Positions 37,401 to 52,400 of a stretch of DNA of 64,000 bases are shown here, piece after piece; within the stretch, counting starts at the first letter, position 1, and every line of letters begins with the position of its first letter. The position numbers and the translations under genes were made by a program. Under the pieces are notes generated by a model, which worked only from the letters and a program-made list of their open reading frames with translations, had not been told where the DNA came from and ran no database searches. The DNA is from Adenanthera pavonina (taxonomy: Eukaryota; Streptophyta; Magnoliopsida; Fabales; Fabaceae), in the NCBI GenBank assembly GCA_026686845.1, contig JAIVEN010000013.1, positions 764,001-828,000 on the forward strand. The letters run 5' to 3'.

Positions 37401-40400
37401 GAAGAATACTACCAGTACTTTAAGTACATGTTCTTTGGTGTTCTCAGGTATTTCTATTGAACCTTCATCTGTTATTACTCAATTGTCATCTGCTCTTACT
37501 GCCTCAAATAAGGTTTTTCTTGACTCATGAATTATGGATTCTGGAGCTAATAACCATATGACCAATTCTTCAAAAAAATTTATCTCTTATAATCCATGTC
37601 CTAGTACCAGAAAGGTTATAATAGCTGATGGTTCTGTTCTTATTGTTGCTGATCAAGGTGATATCCGTTTAAGTTCATCTCTCATCTTGAGAAATGTTTT
37701 GCACATTCCTAAGCTTTGTACCAATCTTATATCTGTCAAAAAACTTACCAGCGATTCTAATTGTTGTGCTTTATTCTTTTCTACCTATTGTGAAATTCAG
37801 GAACTGGTAATGAGGCAGAAGATTGGACTTGCTAAAGAAAAATATGGACTTTATTTTCTTGATGAGTGCAGTGGACGTGATGGATTTCAAAGTTTGTCTT
37901 CCTCTTCCCTTCATTCCAAAGAGTTCAGTTTGAATAAAGACCGCATTTGGCTTCATCATCATCGTTTTGGTCATCCTTCTTTTCATGTTATTAAAATGAT
38001 GTTTCCTTCTTTATTTAAAGACTTAGATGTTGAGTCATTTCATTGTGATGTTTGTGAATTTGCTAAACACAAAAGATCTTCATTTCCTATTAGTAATAAA
38101 AGAGCTTATGTTCCTTTTAATTTAATTCATAATGATATTTAGGGTCCTTCAAATATTCCTAATATTTCTGGATCTCGATGGTTTGTGTCCTTTATTAATG
38201 ATTGCACTCGTGTAACTTAGATCTATATTTTGAAACAAAAATCTGATGTAAGCTCTATATCTCCATCCTTTTACAATATGATCAAAACTCAATTTGGGAT
38301 TGGGATACAGAGATTTCGTTCTGACAATGCAAAAGATTTTTTCAATCAATCTTTATCAACCTTTTTTGATACTCAGGGAATTATTCATGAGTCTTCTTGT
38401 GTTAATACTCCACAACAAAATAGGGTTGCTGAAAGGAAAAATGTCATCTCTTGGCCACCACAAGAGCCTTACTATTTCAAAATAATGTCCCTAAACAATA
38501 TTGGAGAGAAGTAGTTTTAACTGCAAGTTATATAATCAACAGGCTTCTCACACAGACTCTTAGTTCAAAAAGTCCAATACAACTTCTCACTCACTTCGTC
38601 CCTAACTTCAAAGCTTCGAATAATCTCATCCCAAGAATATTTGGTTGTGTTGCGTTTGTTCATGTGCATTCTCAAAATCAGACCAAACTTGATCCTCGGA
38701 CCCTAAAATGTGTGTTCATTGGTTATTCTCCTACTCAAAAAGGATACAAATGCTATCATCCTCCTTCAAAAAGATTCTATGTCTCAGCTGATGTGACTTT
38801 TTCTGAGTGTGAGTCCTATTTTCATAATATTCTTCCAGAGAGAACTGTCTTTCCTGACAACCAGAGTCAAGATCACTTCTTTCTTGAAATACCAAATGAC
38901 TCCTTTGGACCTTCCAGTTCCTGTGATTCTCAATAGGCCCTACTCTCCACTTGTCCTTTACAGGTTTACTCTCGCAGGAACATCTCAACCAGAGCAAGTT
39001 CAATCTTTTGAATTGGCACTTGTTCCTGAATGCACAGAGGTAACTCCTTCCTTTGAAAATATCCCTTAAAATATAGATGATAATCTTCCTATTGCCTTAC
39101 GTAAAGGTACCCGCATTTGCACAAAACGTCCTTTATATCCTTTGTCATCTTTCATTTCCTATAACAATTTGTCTTGCAGCCATAGAACCTTTCTTGCAAA
39201 TTTAAATGATATTTCTATTCCTAAAACTTTATCTGAGGCATTGGAAAATGAAAATTGGGTACAAGCAATAAAAGTGGAGATGGAAGCCCTAGAGATAAAC
39301 AAGACATGGGACCTGGTTCCGTTGCCAAGAGGTAAGAAACCAGTTGGGTGCACTGGGTCTTCGCAACTAAGTTCAACTCTGATGGATCCTTAGAAAGATA
39401 CAAGGCACGGTTAGTTGCAAAAGGATATACTCAAACCTATGGCATAGATTATGTGGAGACTTTTGCCCCTATTGCAAAAATGAATACAGTCTGGATTTAA
39501 CTGTCTATTGCTGCTATCCGAGATTGGCAATTACTGCAATTCGATGTTAAAAATGCCTTCTTACATGGTGATTTAGAAGAGGAGATCTATATGAAGGTTC
39601 CACCGGGATTTCATTCTCAGCTTACATTCGATACAGTTTGCAGACTTAAAAAGGCACTTTATGGGCTCACACAATCTCCAAGAGCATGATTTGGGAGATT
39701 TACAAAAGTCATGCCTAGTATGGGGTACAAGCAAAGTCAAGGTGATCACACTCTATTTATCAGACATTCGGCTTCAAGGGGAGTGATAGTGTTACTAGTC
39801 TATGTTGATAACATTATAGTCACAGGAGATGACATGAAAGGAATTAATTTCTTAAGGAAGCAGTTGATGCAAGAGTTTGAAATTAAAGAATTAGTGAGGC
39901 TTAAGTACTTCCTAGGAATTGAAGTTGCTCATTCAAAGCAAGGAATCTTTATATCATAGCAGAAATATACTCTTGATTTATTAACTGAGATAGATAAATT
40001 GGGATGTAAACCGATAGATACCCCAATAGAAATTAATCATAAACTTTGTGACTTCCCAAACAATACAACTGTTGATGTGGGATCATATCAAAGGCCTGTT
40101 GTCAAACTAATATATCTATCTCATACTAGGCCTGACATAGCTTATGCTGTAAGTGTTGTGAGCCAATTTATGCATGCTCCTAAAGAATCACATCTTCGAG
40201 TTGTACATCGAATTCTACAATACATGAAAGGTACCCCAGGAAAAGGAATCTTATTCAAAAGAGGAAATAGATTAACTCTTGAAGTCTATACCAATGTAGA
40301 TTATGCAAGTTCCATGGTTGATCGGAGGTCAACGACAGGTTACTGTACTTTTCTTGGTGGAAACCTTGTCACTTGGAGAAGCAAGAAACAGAATGTGGTT

Positions 40401-43400
40401 GCTAGATCTAGTGCAAAAGCTGAATTCAGAGCAATGGCCCTTTGAATCTGCAAGCTATTATAGATAAAGATAATTTTGGAAGATTTGAAGGTTAAATGGG
40501 ATGGTACGATGAAGCTTTACTGTGACAATAAATCAGCAATTAATATTACTCACAATCCAGTACAACATGACCGGACCAAGCATATTGAGGTTGATCATCA
40601 TTTTATAAAGGAGAAGCTGAATACTGGTTTAATTTGTACACCATTTGTTCCTACCGGAGAGCAACTTGCTGATATTCTCACAAAGGGATTGTCTAGTGTT
40701 CATTTTCAGAACTTGATCACCAAGCTGGGATTGGCGAATATCCACTCACCAGCTTGAGGGGGAGTGATCGAAGATATTAGAATATTTTAGAATATTATTC
40801 AGATTATATTTATTGATTCTTTTCTATTCTTATCTTTCATAAAATCAGCATAGAATCAGGGATTATAATCCCTACATTTATTGTGAATATTCTGTATTTA
40901 TTTTTTACTCCTAGGGTAGCCTGTATATATACCCGTGTACTCCTCAATTGTAAATCATCAGAAAATATTTTTCTAACCACTATTCATGTCAGTAACTTTT
41001 CAAGTAACTAAAGATTTGGATGTGCTACAGAAAATCCACATTAAGTCAACTTTCGAGGATGCTGGGCAATAGGAATCTTCTACACAGCACCAATACTTTA
41101 AGTGGGAAGAGGTAATATACCCATTTGTGTTCCAGTTAAATAATTTAATTTTCCACTTGCTACGATCAAATTATTGATACACATGAGAAATGAGAATCCA
41201 CCGATCATGGAGAATCTTCAGAAATTACAAGTTTACCGCTTAAAACAAGTACAGGTACGATAGGTGCTTTTAAGTAGATGAAATTATCTTCAAGATCACA
41301 TGAATAAAAGAAAATGCTGAGATGCATACATGTGCTATAGATGTGAAGCATTCAAGCAATGGAAAGAGATCTTTGTCTGCATCAGATAGCTGCTGCCACT
41401 TCTCAATCAATGGTGGCATCAGAATATCAAGATAAACTGGCTGCGAAATAAGTAGAGATCCAGTTGTTACTTGTCACAGAGTCAACTTCACAACAAATGA
41501 AAAGATCAAGAATATTGATAATAAATCCAACAAATAACTTGGGAGGAAAGAGATCAGTTTCAGTAGGGGACAGGGGTCATTCTATATCAGATCATTATAG
41601 CCATAGAAATACCTTATTCATCTGTCCTCCAACAGCTTCAGCTAGTGTTCCAATAGCATCATACAGTATCCTGAGATTTCGTCTCTAATGTTTGGAACAA
41701 GAAACTACAGTCAGAGATGTTTGAACAAAGGTGTGACTGATTTGGGAAACAAGATACAATACAAGAACAAATTAACAATATGAGTTAGCATTCATCCAGA
41801 TATGGCACATTCTACAAGAAACATGCACACAAATTCTGTATTGTCACTGTAATTAAATGCCAGAAATCAGAAGTGACCTGATATTTCCCAAAGGCAGTCA
41901 TCAGATGCTTTAATATAATTTCCAAGCGTGGAGCCAACGCTTCTGCTGCCTCCTGTGGTACATAAACTTTATTTGAAATCTGTATATACTAATATTGAAA
42001 AAGAAAAAAGAAATTAAAGCACAAACCTCTTCCAGTGTTGCAAAAGCTGAACAAGCTGCCTCTTGCACCCGCTTATTATTGTCTAAAATTCTTCGTAAAA
42101 GGCCCATTAGAACATTATCAAATTGCTCATAGCCCTTTTGATCCCCGATACTCTATCATAGACACACAAAAGAAAATAAGTAAATAAAGATTCAACCAAC
42201 AAGATCCTAAAAGTAATGAGAAAAAATCCACTCTTGCTCTTGTCATTTTTTCAATAGTCAGGACAAAGACATCACTATAATGTTTACATAGCATCAACTT
42301 ATATATTTGCATATACAACTCATATAATCGCAAATAAGAACATCTAATACATCAATATATTGAACTCAACCAAGATGTAAGCTTTATTGAACTTTACCAA
42401 GGTGCATAAGCTATAAAACATTGAATGCACCAGTGTCACTATCAAGAAATAATTCTTGAGCAATTAAAGGTGATGGAACAAAATTACAAACCTGAACAAT
42501 AAATTTGCTGAAACGAGAGAGTGTCCAACATGAGATGCTTCGTATTAGAGGGAACTTATCATCGAGAAGAGGAATAAGAAAAGCCACAATCTACAAATAC
42601 AGAAGATGAATCATTTCATATTCATAATTAGAGAAAGAGAAATAGAAGCAAGCTTAGAGACAATTTTTTTCTGGGGGAGGGAGGGAGGAAGGAGAAGCTG
42701 ACGGGTCCAACTGAGACAAAATGGATCATAATACAAGACTCCTTACACAGTAAAATAAGGAAGCTAGTTACTAAGAGAACTAACATAAGGATATAACAGC
42801 ACTTCTTTTAGGAGATGCATGAAATTGCAATTTACACAGAAAAGTAGAACACTAACATAAGAATATAACATCAATTGAATTACTAAATGCATGGTATATA
42901 ACTTAGTATGAAAGAAATGAACAACAATGGCATAAAGCATTTTACTGTGTGATACTCACTCAATTTCTTTTTATAAAACCCTTTTAACTAAATCACATAG
43001 ATTAAGAATGGGTTAAAATTACTTAAAAGTCTACATAATGATTTTTTAAAAAATTTACTTAACATTCCAAAACTACCCACATGAATCACAACATTGAAAA
43101 GAGAGAGATGGATGTTTGCAGAGTAGATTTATGAAAGGCATTTTTTGGAAAAAGCTCATAAATGCTTTACTGTTTTTCTGTAAAGGGTTTTAATATTAAG
43201 GAACATGATATGTAAATTGTGAAGTGAAGTGAGTAGTTAGTGAGTTGGTTAGTTTGTAAGTAGCTAACCAACTTAGTCATTAGGAAACTCTATAAATAGA
43301 AGTAGGCTATTGGAGGGAGAGGTTGTTGTTGATAGTTGTGAATACTGGATGTTTCTCTTCTATTCTCTCTTTTTCTCCTTCTCTTCCCTTAATTCTTTTA

Positions 43401-46400
43401 TAACAAAGAATCAAAAGCTTCTAGAGGGGGTCTTATAAAAAGGAAAGGAGGAACTGTAGCAACACTTCTGAAACGAGATAATTCTAACAACAATGATAAG
43501 CTCAGCAAGAAACTGTTACATAAAGAAGGACATGAGAAACATGAATGGCAGTATGAGAGAGTATTAAAATCACACCGTAGCATGGGTTGATTAAAGACAA
43601 AAACAAGTACAGCTTTGTTAATAAGCAAGCCATTGGTTTCCAGATTATGGTAATAAGAACTAAAAGTAGATAATACCTCAGCCAAATGAGGATAAAGTCC
43701 ATTAATGCAACCCTCTCCTATGGCACCAAGAGCCAAGACGGCAGCTTCCCTTTCTTTCCAAGCATTATCACCACTGGTTGACAACTTGGCCTTTAGACAA
43801 TGTAAATAAAATTAGATAATTAGAAAGGAGATGGTAGCTTAAGAAAAAAATTAATACCATAAGGCTGTATACATCCAGAGGCAACTCTTTTGAAAAGCAT
43901 AGAGCTATTTAGTCTTTCTACTCTTAGGTTAGCCAACCAAAAAAATGTTATAGCCATTGATGTCTTACATGCATACACACAATTCTATTTGTTATCACAA
44001 CCCAAAATGTCTGCTTTTCACATATAGAGAGAAATTCACCAGTAACTAAATCTTAAGGCATTTTGATGGCTCAGACATTTGACCACAACAAGTGCTAACC
44101 CTATGTTCAAGAACCATTTCATCCCCAAAGATAGATGGTAAGAGACAGCTCAAGATTGGGATCACCCCTTTGGGCTTGAAGTACAGACAAATTGACAAAG
44201 CACAAGTCCTCTGTCCAGTGTCCACTTTACCTCGTGCTAAAATTTAACTTAATTCTGAAGGGTAGGGCCATGTCAAGATCAAACTTTTAACCAATTGTTT
44301 GCAAAGGCTTCCATACCATGTCAAGAACCATTTGATCCCAAAAGTTTAAGCTATTAGGAGAAAGGCCCAGTTTGGTTTTATTAATATTGGTAACGCACCT
44401 GAACGATAGGCATCAAAGTTGGAAGAATCTCATCTCCAAACACATTTGAGAGAATATCTAGAGCAGCAGCACTGCATTTCCGCAAGTTCCATGTGTTGAC
44501 AACATCATCGTCCTGTAAATGTCAGAAAAAAACGAAATAATGATAATAATAATTTAGACTAGGAAAGCTTTCTTATCCATATAACCTCATCTTTCAAAAG
44601 CTATGAAAATTCTAATCACCAAAGCAATTGGATTAATCAAATAACAGGAAAAGGCAAACATAAATGCAAAGCCAAAATGGCATACGTCATCTTCAATGTC
44701 ATCTGAACCATGAAATCTTGATACATGAAATCGAGGTTTAAGATCCTGTAACATAGAATGTAACAATGTAAAAATAACAGATATTCTCAAACCCAAAATT
44801 CCCAGCAACTCAACGACAAAAAGTAATTCAAACCTGATCTCGATCAGGCAGGGAACCATCTTCCTGAAAGCAGTAATGCAAAACAACAGAGCCACATAAA
44901 CTAGAATAACCAGAATTAATTGAAAACAAAATACAAATACAGAATAATCCAGAAGATAACCTCAGCCTCAACAAGCGATTCATCATCATCTGCATAAACC
45001 ATATTTGACAACAAGACCTACAAGAATCCAACAGATAAGCTTAAAATTACAAACATCCTAAGGCATAACAATTATAAAAGAGAATAAGTATAATTAGATT
45101 AACTGGAATTAGACGAGGTAAGAACTCTCTCAAGTTTTCAGGTGGCAGTTGAGCATCACAATAAGCGGACCTGCAATCATAAGTATTTTATAAAAATAAA
45201 AAACAATATATAAAATGCAAAAGCTCTAAGAGTTTATGAGGGTAAAAGAGAAAAGGCAAAAGTCTCAGTGCTGTCGAAAATCTTATAAATGCACATGGCA
45301 ATAAATATATCACCCAGCAATTCCATGTTATAGGAACATCAAACTTTATTCATATGAAACTTATGATTCAGAAATAGAAAATTAATTATTGGCACATTAC
45401 CATAACTATGGTTGGATTAGATGAATCCAATTTTCTGAAAGGAGATCAATCTCAAATAGAAGAGTCAATGAAAGTATACCTAGGTGGGCTATCATATATC
45501 TTAGATTGTTATTGGAGCATCTTTCCTTGGACATACTTAAAAAGTCCATCAGGACAGCTACTACAGCAGATTAGGGATGGAAATGATTTGAAACTAAAGC
45601 TTGACCATTTTTAAAATCTAACAAGGGAATTGATAAAGTGGTGCCATAAAGGTTCAAACCATAAGTTTCCACCTTCCAAGTGATTTGCACTACTCTCTGT
45701 TAGCAATAACTACAAGCTATACAATGGATTTCAGTCGCGAGGTAAGACATAACGACAATCACATCCCAAAGAAATTGTTACCAAAATTCACAGGCTTCGA
45801 GAGCCACTTCATCATCCGTGTCCTTGTTGACTTGTAACATGTATTCTATCACATGTCTTAGATGAGGCTGCAGTATAAATTACAATTAACAATTGCTTTA
45901 GACAAGAGGGGGTTGAGAGAGGAAAGGTTACCCTTAAAGGAAAAACATGTTGACATGACGCCAATAAAGATTAATGAGATGAAAGGAATGATGAGACCTA
46001 ACCAATTAAGTACAAAGTAAAACCAAAAAGAGAAAAGAGCAGAATCATATAACAGATATAAAACTGTAAAGTTATATGAACTTGAAAAAGATGCATACCT
46101 CCAGAAAAGATGGACGTACTTCAATTAGTTGAACAAATGCTGCACAAACCTGGTCACGAGTGGCAGCCACATATAATAATTTTCACAACATTGATCATAA
46201 TAACATTCCATAGTCTATCATAATAAATCAGTTAGTGTTAAAAATTAGTGAAAAAGGAAATAGATTACAGGATTCAAACTAAAATGTAGTGTCTCAAGAA
46301 AGGAAGCAATAATTCAAAGGAAAAAATAACAACTAATCAAAGTTATGAGTGATAAGCTCTTCAAGAGCATATTCAACATGCATATGTAAACAGAGCCTAA

Positions 46401-49400
46401 TCTTGGCTCTATAGTACTTTCCTTGGTCATGAAATAACAAATAAAAATTGAAGTATCCCAGAAACAATAGTAAGGCAAAACTTCAATGACCAGCAATTTG
46501 AACTAGTTAAAACTAACTCAGAAATAATGCAATTATAAATAATTATAAAAAAAAGTCATCTTAGAATTACATCTTATGCTTGTCCTCAAACAATGGGGCA
46601 ATAAAAACTCACCAATTTCCGCACTTCTGCAGCAGGGTCATTTGCAAGAATAAACAAACCCTGAAGATATTGGTCCATGGATACATAGAAAGCCTAACAA
46701 AGAAAAACTTAATGATTAGTATTCTACTATCAATTCCATATCAGTATTATATCATGAGAACAGAGCAGATAAATTCTCTTAGTGTACTTACAGAGGGCAT
46801 CAACATAATGTACTGATTCACAGAACCCACTGAAAGCTTTCTTAATGAAGCATGAGGTGATTGGAAAAACTGTAAAACAGATCAAAAGTTTTTTAAGAAG
46901 AAAATGTACAGAAACTAGTAAAAGAAACACATCAAGAAAGAATTAAATGATAGTTACACAGGGAGATGCAGAATAACAGATATAAAAATAAAAAGCTAAG
47001 TTACCCTAAATAATCTGGGAAGAAATATGTTGATTGGGCGTTCTGCTAACCCAGGTATGTCTGAATCAAGTACTTGAGGAATATCCTCACATATCTGCAT
47101 TGCCCAGAAATACTAAAATTATCAAAAAGGAGTCATAAATCTATATCATAAAACTTAAAAAGTGTCAGAAGGCTGTAGTTGGATTTGGAATAGCTGCCAA
47201 GTTTCCATCAAATATTTTGAATCAACACTACCGGAGATGGGAGGGAATGCAAGATGATGATCATCGAAAGAAGTGGAAGAAAATACATGTCATTTTTTAT
47301 TTCTCAGTAGTCAGGACCCTAGATGATGGTGCCCTCATAGGTTCTACACTAGACATGCAAAAACAGCAACTTCACTGCTGCACCTAAGGTCCCACCTAAC
47401 CCAAAAGAGAATAGGAAGAAGTGGTAAATCAGAGAAACATAAAAGCACCAAACAAAAAAGTGCCCAACACACTAACAGATGAAAAACAAAGGGCTCCAGT
47501 ATTAACCGATACAACATTTGGCATTGATTTTTTAATTGATAAAAGAAGCAATTTTGGTGTTTAATAACATCGACTTGTACTTTTCAGCAAATAGAAAAAG
47601 CAACTGCTGGTCCCTGGCATGCTCATGCTTTTACAAATTTACACCCTGCTGGATTTTTTTTTTTTTTGCTGGCACACTTCTCTGATCTGTAACCTCATCT
47701 CAGCTTGTTTCCAATACCAACACACCAACACCTACTATAAAATGGATTTGTCAGACTCACATGTTACAGACATGCAGATCTAACAATACTTTGTCTTCTG
47801 AGATGTGTGGGATATGCTGCTCTAATTCAGAAACAAATACATATTTATTTTACATTTCTCAGCAGACGGTTGCTTATAAAGTAGAATTTGTGGAGTATTT
47901 CACCTCATGTATGCCTGTATAGAGTTGGAACGTTGTTTGTCGATTAAGTCTAGAGGTTTTAACAGAAACAAGGAGGGCAAAGTGTTATGGCAGTGTTCAT
48001 TGTTTGATGCTCTTAGTTATATTTAGTTGGCATGGAGTGCATGAATTTTTAAGGAACAAGATTGTTTTCTTATATTCACATCACTTTGGTCAAGCAGAAG
48101 TGTTGGAAGTGGGCTTGGCAACCCTAGGGCCCATTACAGCATTTAACCTAATCCTTTTTTTAACAACTCTAACTCTGCCATTTTATCTCTTTAAATTGTT
48201 CTTTCAGATTTGTCAAATCTTTTTATTAAGATTTACTTTTATCTTTTACCGCTTTTTAGGAGGAAAATTAGGAAGAATATTGTTTTAGAAATTCCTCCCC
48301 TACACCTATATGTATCAGTGAACTTCATCAATAAAAATTAGAGCTTTATGTGCTGCCTTATTAGCTCTGTTTACAGCTTCATGGAATCAAAGCAGGTATC
48401 ATAGATCTGATGTTGTTCAAGGCAGCATTGACTAGAGGGCCGAGAGCCTTTGCCACCGGCGGTGAAGACCACCAAACACCGCCGTTGTCTGGTGATAGCT
48501 CAAAAAAGGTCTCCAAAACACCATTGAGTGTAGGGAGTGGTGCGAATTCCTCTTCTTCATCTATAATGGTGAATATATCACCAGAATCTCTGCCTCAAAC
48601 TATGATCACCCATCAATTGAATGGGAACAATTAATTGCAACGGTCCAGAATTGTTCTCATGTTTGTTCGTGGGCAAAACAAGGAGCATTATCTCACTTGG
48701 ATTCCTAAGCCATCAGAACCAGAAGACCCACAGTTTAAGACATGGTCCACCAAAAACAATATGGTGATGACATGGCTCGTGAACTCTATGGTCATTGAAA
48801 TTAGCGAGAACTACTTGCTGGCAACTACTGCAAAGGAAATATGGGATTTAGTAGAAAGAACTTACTCAGTGAGAGAGAATTTTGCAGCAATATATTACAT
48901 CAAGCGTTTACTTAGAAATCTCACACAGGGGGAGAAATCAGTAACACAATATTATAGTGCCTTGATGCGTCTATGGCAACAGATTGACTTGTATGAGATT
49001 CATCATTAGTTTTGTCTCACTAATAAGGCTTACTTTAGACAGGTGGTTGATCGTGATAGGTGCAATGATTTTCTTGGACTGAATGATGTCTATGAGGATG
49101 TGAGAGGAAGAATCATGGGGATGAAGCTTCTTCCCTCATTGGAGGAAACTCTTAATATGGTCAAGTGTGAAGAGAGCATGAAAGCTTTAACACAAAACAA
49201 CATTGTTGCTCCTACAACTTTTCCAGTTGAAGCCTCGGCCATGGTGGTACATGGAAATCAAGGAGGAGACCAAAAGAAGAAATCAGCAAAATGGTGTGAC
49301 CACTGTAACAAAAGTGGCCACACCAAGGAGACTTTTTGGAAGATCCTTGGTAAGCCAACAAATATGAAACAGAGAGTCAAAAATGAAAGCAAGGGTATGA

Positions 49401-52400
49401 TGATTGCAGAAGTAGATAACAGCCCACTTAATAATGACAAAATCATTGCGTTGAGAAAATTTCTAGGAAAGCAGGTTCAATTGAACTCGATAGAAAAAAT
49501 TTGTGAGATATCTACTCCCTCTGTTACCTTGGCCAATGCAGGTACGACTCTTATAGCTACACTTAGTAGTGTGATTGAAACAAGGAATCTATGGGTAGTT
49601 GATTTGAGAGCCATAGACCACATTACTGAATTTGAGAATTGTTCAGTGAATTTTCATCATATATTGAGCATACTTTTGTTAAAGTTGCGAATGGATCTTA
49701 AGCAAGGGTTCATGGAACTGACATTGTTGTTATATCACAAACTATTATTTTAAAAAATGTTTTGTATGTGCCAGAGATCGAGTGTAGCTTGCTATCTATG
49801 AGAAGAATTGTTATTCAATTAGGCTATATGGTTATATTTACTAAAATTGGCTGTGTTTTTCAAGACCAAACTTCGGGGAAGAGAATTGGCAATGCTAAGG
49901 AATGGAATGGGCTTTACTAATTAAAGGAAGTTCGAAGAATAAAGACAAGCATGCTATCAGTTTTTCTGTTTATGTCTAGTAATGAGATTATGTTATGGCA
50001 TTCTAGGTTAGGCCACCCTAGTTTAGCTACATGAACATTTGTTTCCTCAAATCTTCAATAAAATTGATTTCAGTTTTCATTGTGATACTTGTAACCTAGC
50101 CAAACATACTCGAAATTCTTATCCTTCACATTCTTATATTCCTACATAGCCTTGTGCCTTGATCCATAGCGATGTTTGGGGCCCTTGTAAACATGAAACT
50201 AACTCACAAGTTAGGTGGTTTGTTACTTTCATTGATGACCACACACGATTAACATGGGTATTTCTTATGAGAGAAAAATCAGAGATGTTCCAGATTTTTA
50301 AGAACTTTCATGCCTTTGTTCAAACTCAATTTCAAACTGTCATTAAAATCCTGAGGAGTGACAATGGTGGAAAATATGTGAACTCGAATTTTAAACAGTT
50401 TCTCGAAGAACAAGGTGTTCATCAAACCTCCTGTGTCAATACTCCACAGCAGAATGGAGTAGCTAAGAAGAAAAATAAGCATATAATAGAAATAGTTAGG
50501 GCTCTTATGATTGACAAAAATGTGCCAAATATTTTCTGGGGAGATGCAATTTTAACAGCCACACATCTTATTAATAGAATGCCCTCAAAGGTTCTCAAAT
50601 TTCAAACACATCTTCAAATGTTCCATGCATCATTTCCTAATTCTCACCTTACTCTTTCTCTTCCAAAAAAGGATTTTGGGTGGGTCGCATTTGTTCATAA
50701 TAATCATGGGGGAAACTTGATCCTTGTTCCGTTAAATGTGTCTTCTTAGGTTATCCATCCACTAAAATAGGTTATAAATGCTACTCACCCCAAACACAGA
50801 GTATACATTACCATAGATGTTACCTTTGTTGAACACCAACCATATTACTCCAAATCATCCATTCAAGGGGAGGAAACCAAGAGTGAATGGCTTATTTGGG
50901 AAACAGTGTCTGGCCATAATTATGATGAACTTGGTCAACATGTGACACTTCACAAAATAATGGGCCTCAAACACCTCAAATACCCGTTGTTATACCCAAA
51001 ATACTTGAAACCAAACTAGATGGACCTATCTCTCCTAAATTCCCTAATATTTCTACTCAACACACACCTGAGCCTGCACAAAGATCTTCTTCCACCCATC
51101 TAGAATAGCCTCTTGACCAGTCACAAAACCTAGATAGAGCTGAAACAAGGGTGGACCGGCTTCTACAAACCTATTCAACTATTCTAGATGAGGAAAGACT
51201 GCTAAACAAAGAGTTACAATTGAAGAACCCATTCCAATTTCAGTGCAATGCCATGACTCGGTACCCGGAACTGGTCTTGATGATTCAAATCTGCCAATTA
51301 CGTTGAGGAAAGGAAAAAGGGCCTATACATAGCATCCTATAAGCAAGTATGTGTCTTTACAATAGACTCTCATCTAGATTGAGAACTTTTGTAGCCAACG
51401 TTGCTAGTGAACAAATTCCAAGGGATTTTGATGAGGCTTTTTCTATCCGAATTAGGGAAAAGCAATTGAAGATGAGTTAGCAACACTAAATAAAAATCAA
51501 ACTTCGAAACTGACTAATTTGCCTAATGGGAAATCTGTTATAGGCAGTAAGTGGGAGTTCACTGTGAAATATAATCTAGATGGGAGTATAAGTAGGTACA
51601 AGGCTAGATTGGTTGCTAAGGGGTTGACTCATACACAGGATATAGACTATCGAGAAACTTTTGCTCCTTTGCTAAATTTAATACTATCAAAGTATTATCT
51701 CTAGCTGCAAATTTGAGTTGGCCCTTATATCAATTAGATGTCAAGAATGCTTTCTTAAATGGTGATCTTGAAGAAGAAGTGTATATGGAAATTCTTCTTG
51801 GTTTGACAAATCCAAGTAATGATGGGAAAGTATGTAGACTTTACAAGTCATTGTGTGGATTAAAACAATCTCCTAGAGCTTGGTTTGAGCAATTTACTCA
51901 AGTTGTGGTGAACCTTGGAAACACACAATGTGAAACTAATCATACTCTCTTTGTTAAACATAAAGATGGGAAGATGATTGTTTTACTTGTTTATGCTGAT
52001 GACATAGTGTTGACAGGGAACAATCATGAGGAGGTAGACAGACTTAAGAAGAATTTGGCTACTGAATTTGAGGTGAAGGATTTGGGAAACCTCACATACT
52101 TTCTCAGCATGAAAGTGGCAAGATCCAGTAGTGGAATTAGTGTATCACAACACAAATATACACTAGATCTTCTCGAGGAGATAAGAATGTTTGGTGCAAA
52201 ACCTGCTGACACACCTATAGGAGACAATCAAAAATTGGATATAAGGGAAGATGATATACCTGTTGACAAAGGGAGGTATCAAAGGCTAGTGGGAAAGCTT
52301 ATATACTTATCCCACACAAGACCATATATATGTTTCTCCATGAGTGTAGTGAATCAATTCATGAACAACCCACAAGAGGAGCATATGGAAGCTGTTTACA

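Larger units (their letters stand above)
35202..40991 (+). mobile_element. Ty1/copia element B in TRN1 intron 18
   Basis: LTRs are 35202-35429 and 40765-40991, antisense to TRN1. The 5-bp duplication GTAAC is exact (35197-35201, 40992-40996). The right LTR begins TGATCGAAG after a TTGAGGGGGAG polypurine tract; the left LTR begins TATTAGAAG, so its terminal TG is mutated. The primer site just inside (TGATATTAGAAT) is a decayed match to the initiator tRNA-Met type. The LTRs differ at about 8% of positions by eye. A hAT-type MITE is nested in the gag region (36476-37155). Confidence 0.94.
35143..41329 (-). other. TRN1 intron 18, enlarged by a copia element
   Basis: This is a 6.2-kb intron between coding exons 18 and 19. 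The copia element at 35202-40991 accounts for 5.8 kb, so the intron without it would be about 0.4 kb, in line with most other introns of this gene. Confidence 0.9.

Noticed and set aside
45408..45614. 68-codon plus-strand frame inside TRN1 intron 7
   Set aside because: No domain, no matching exon signals, antisense to the host gene; length is expected by chance in this composition.
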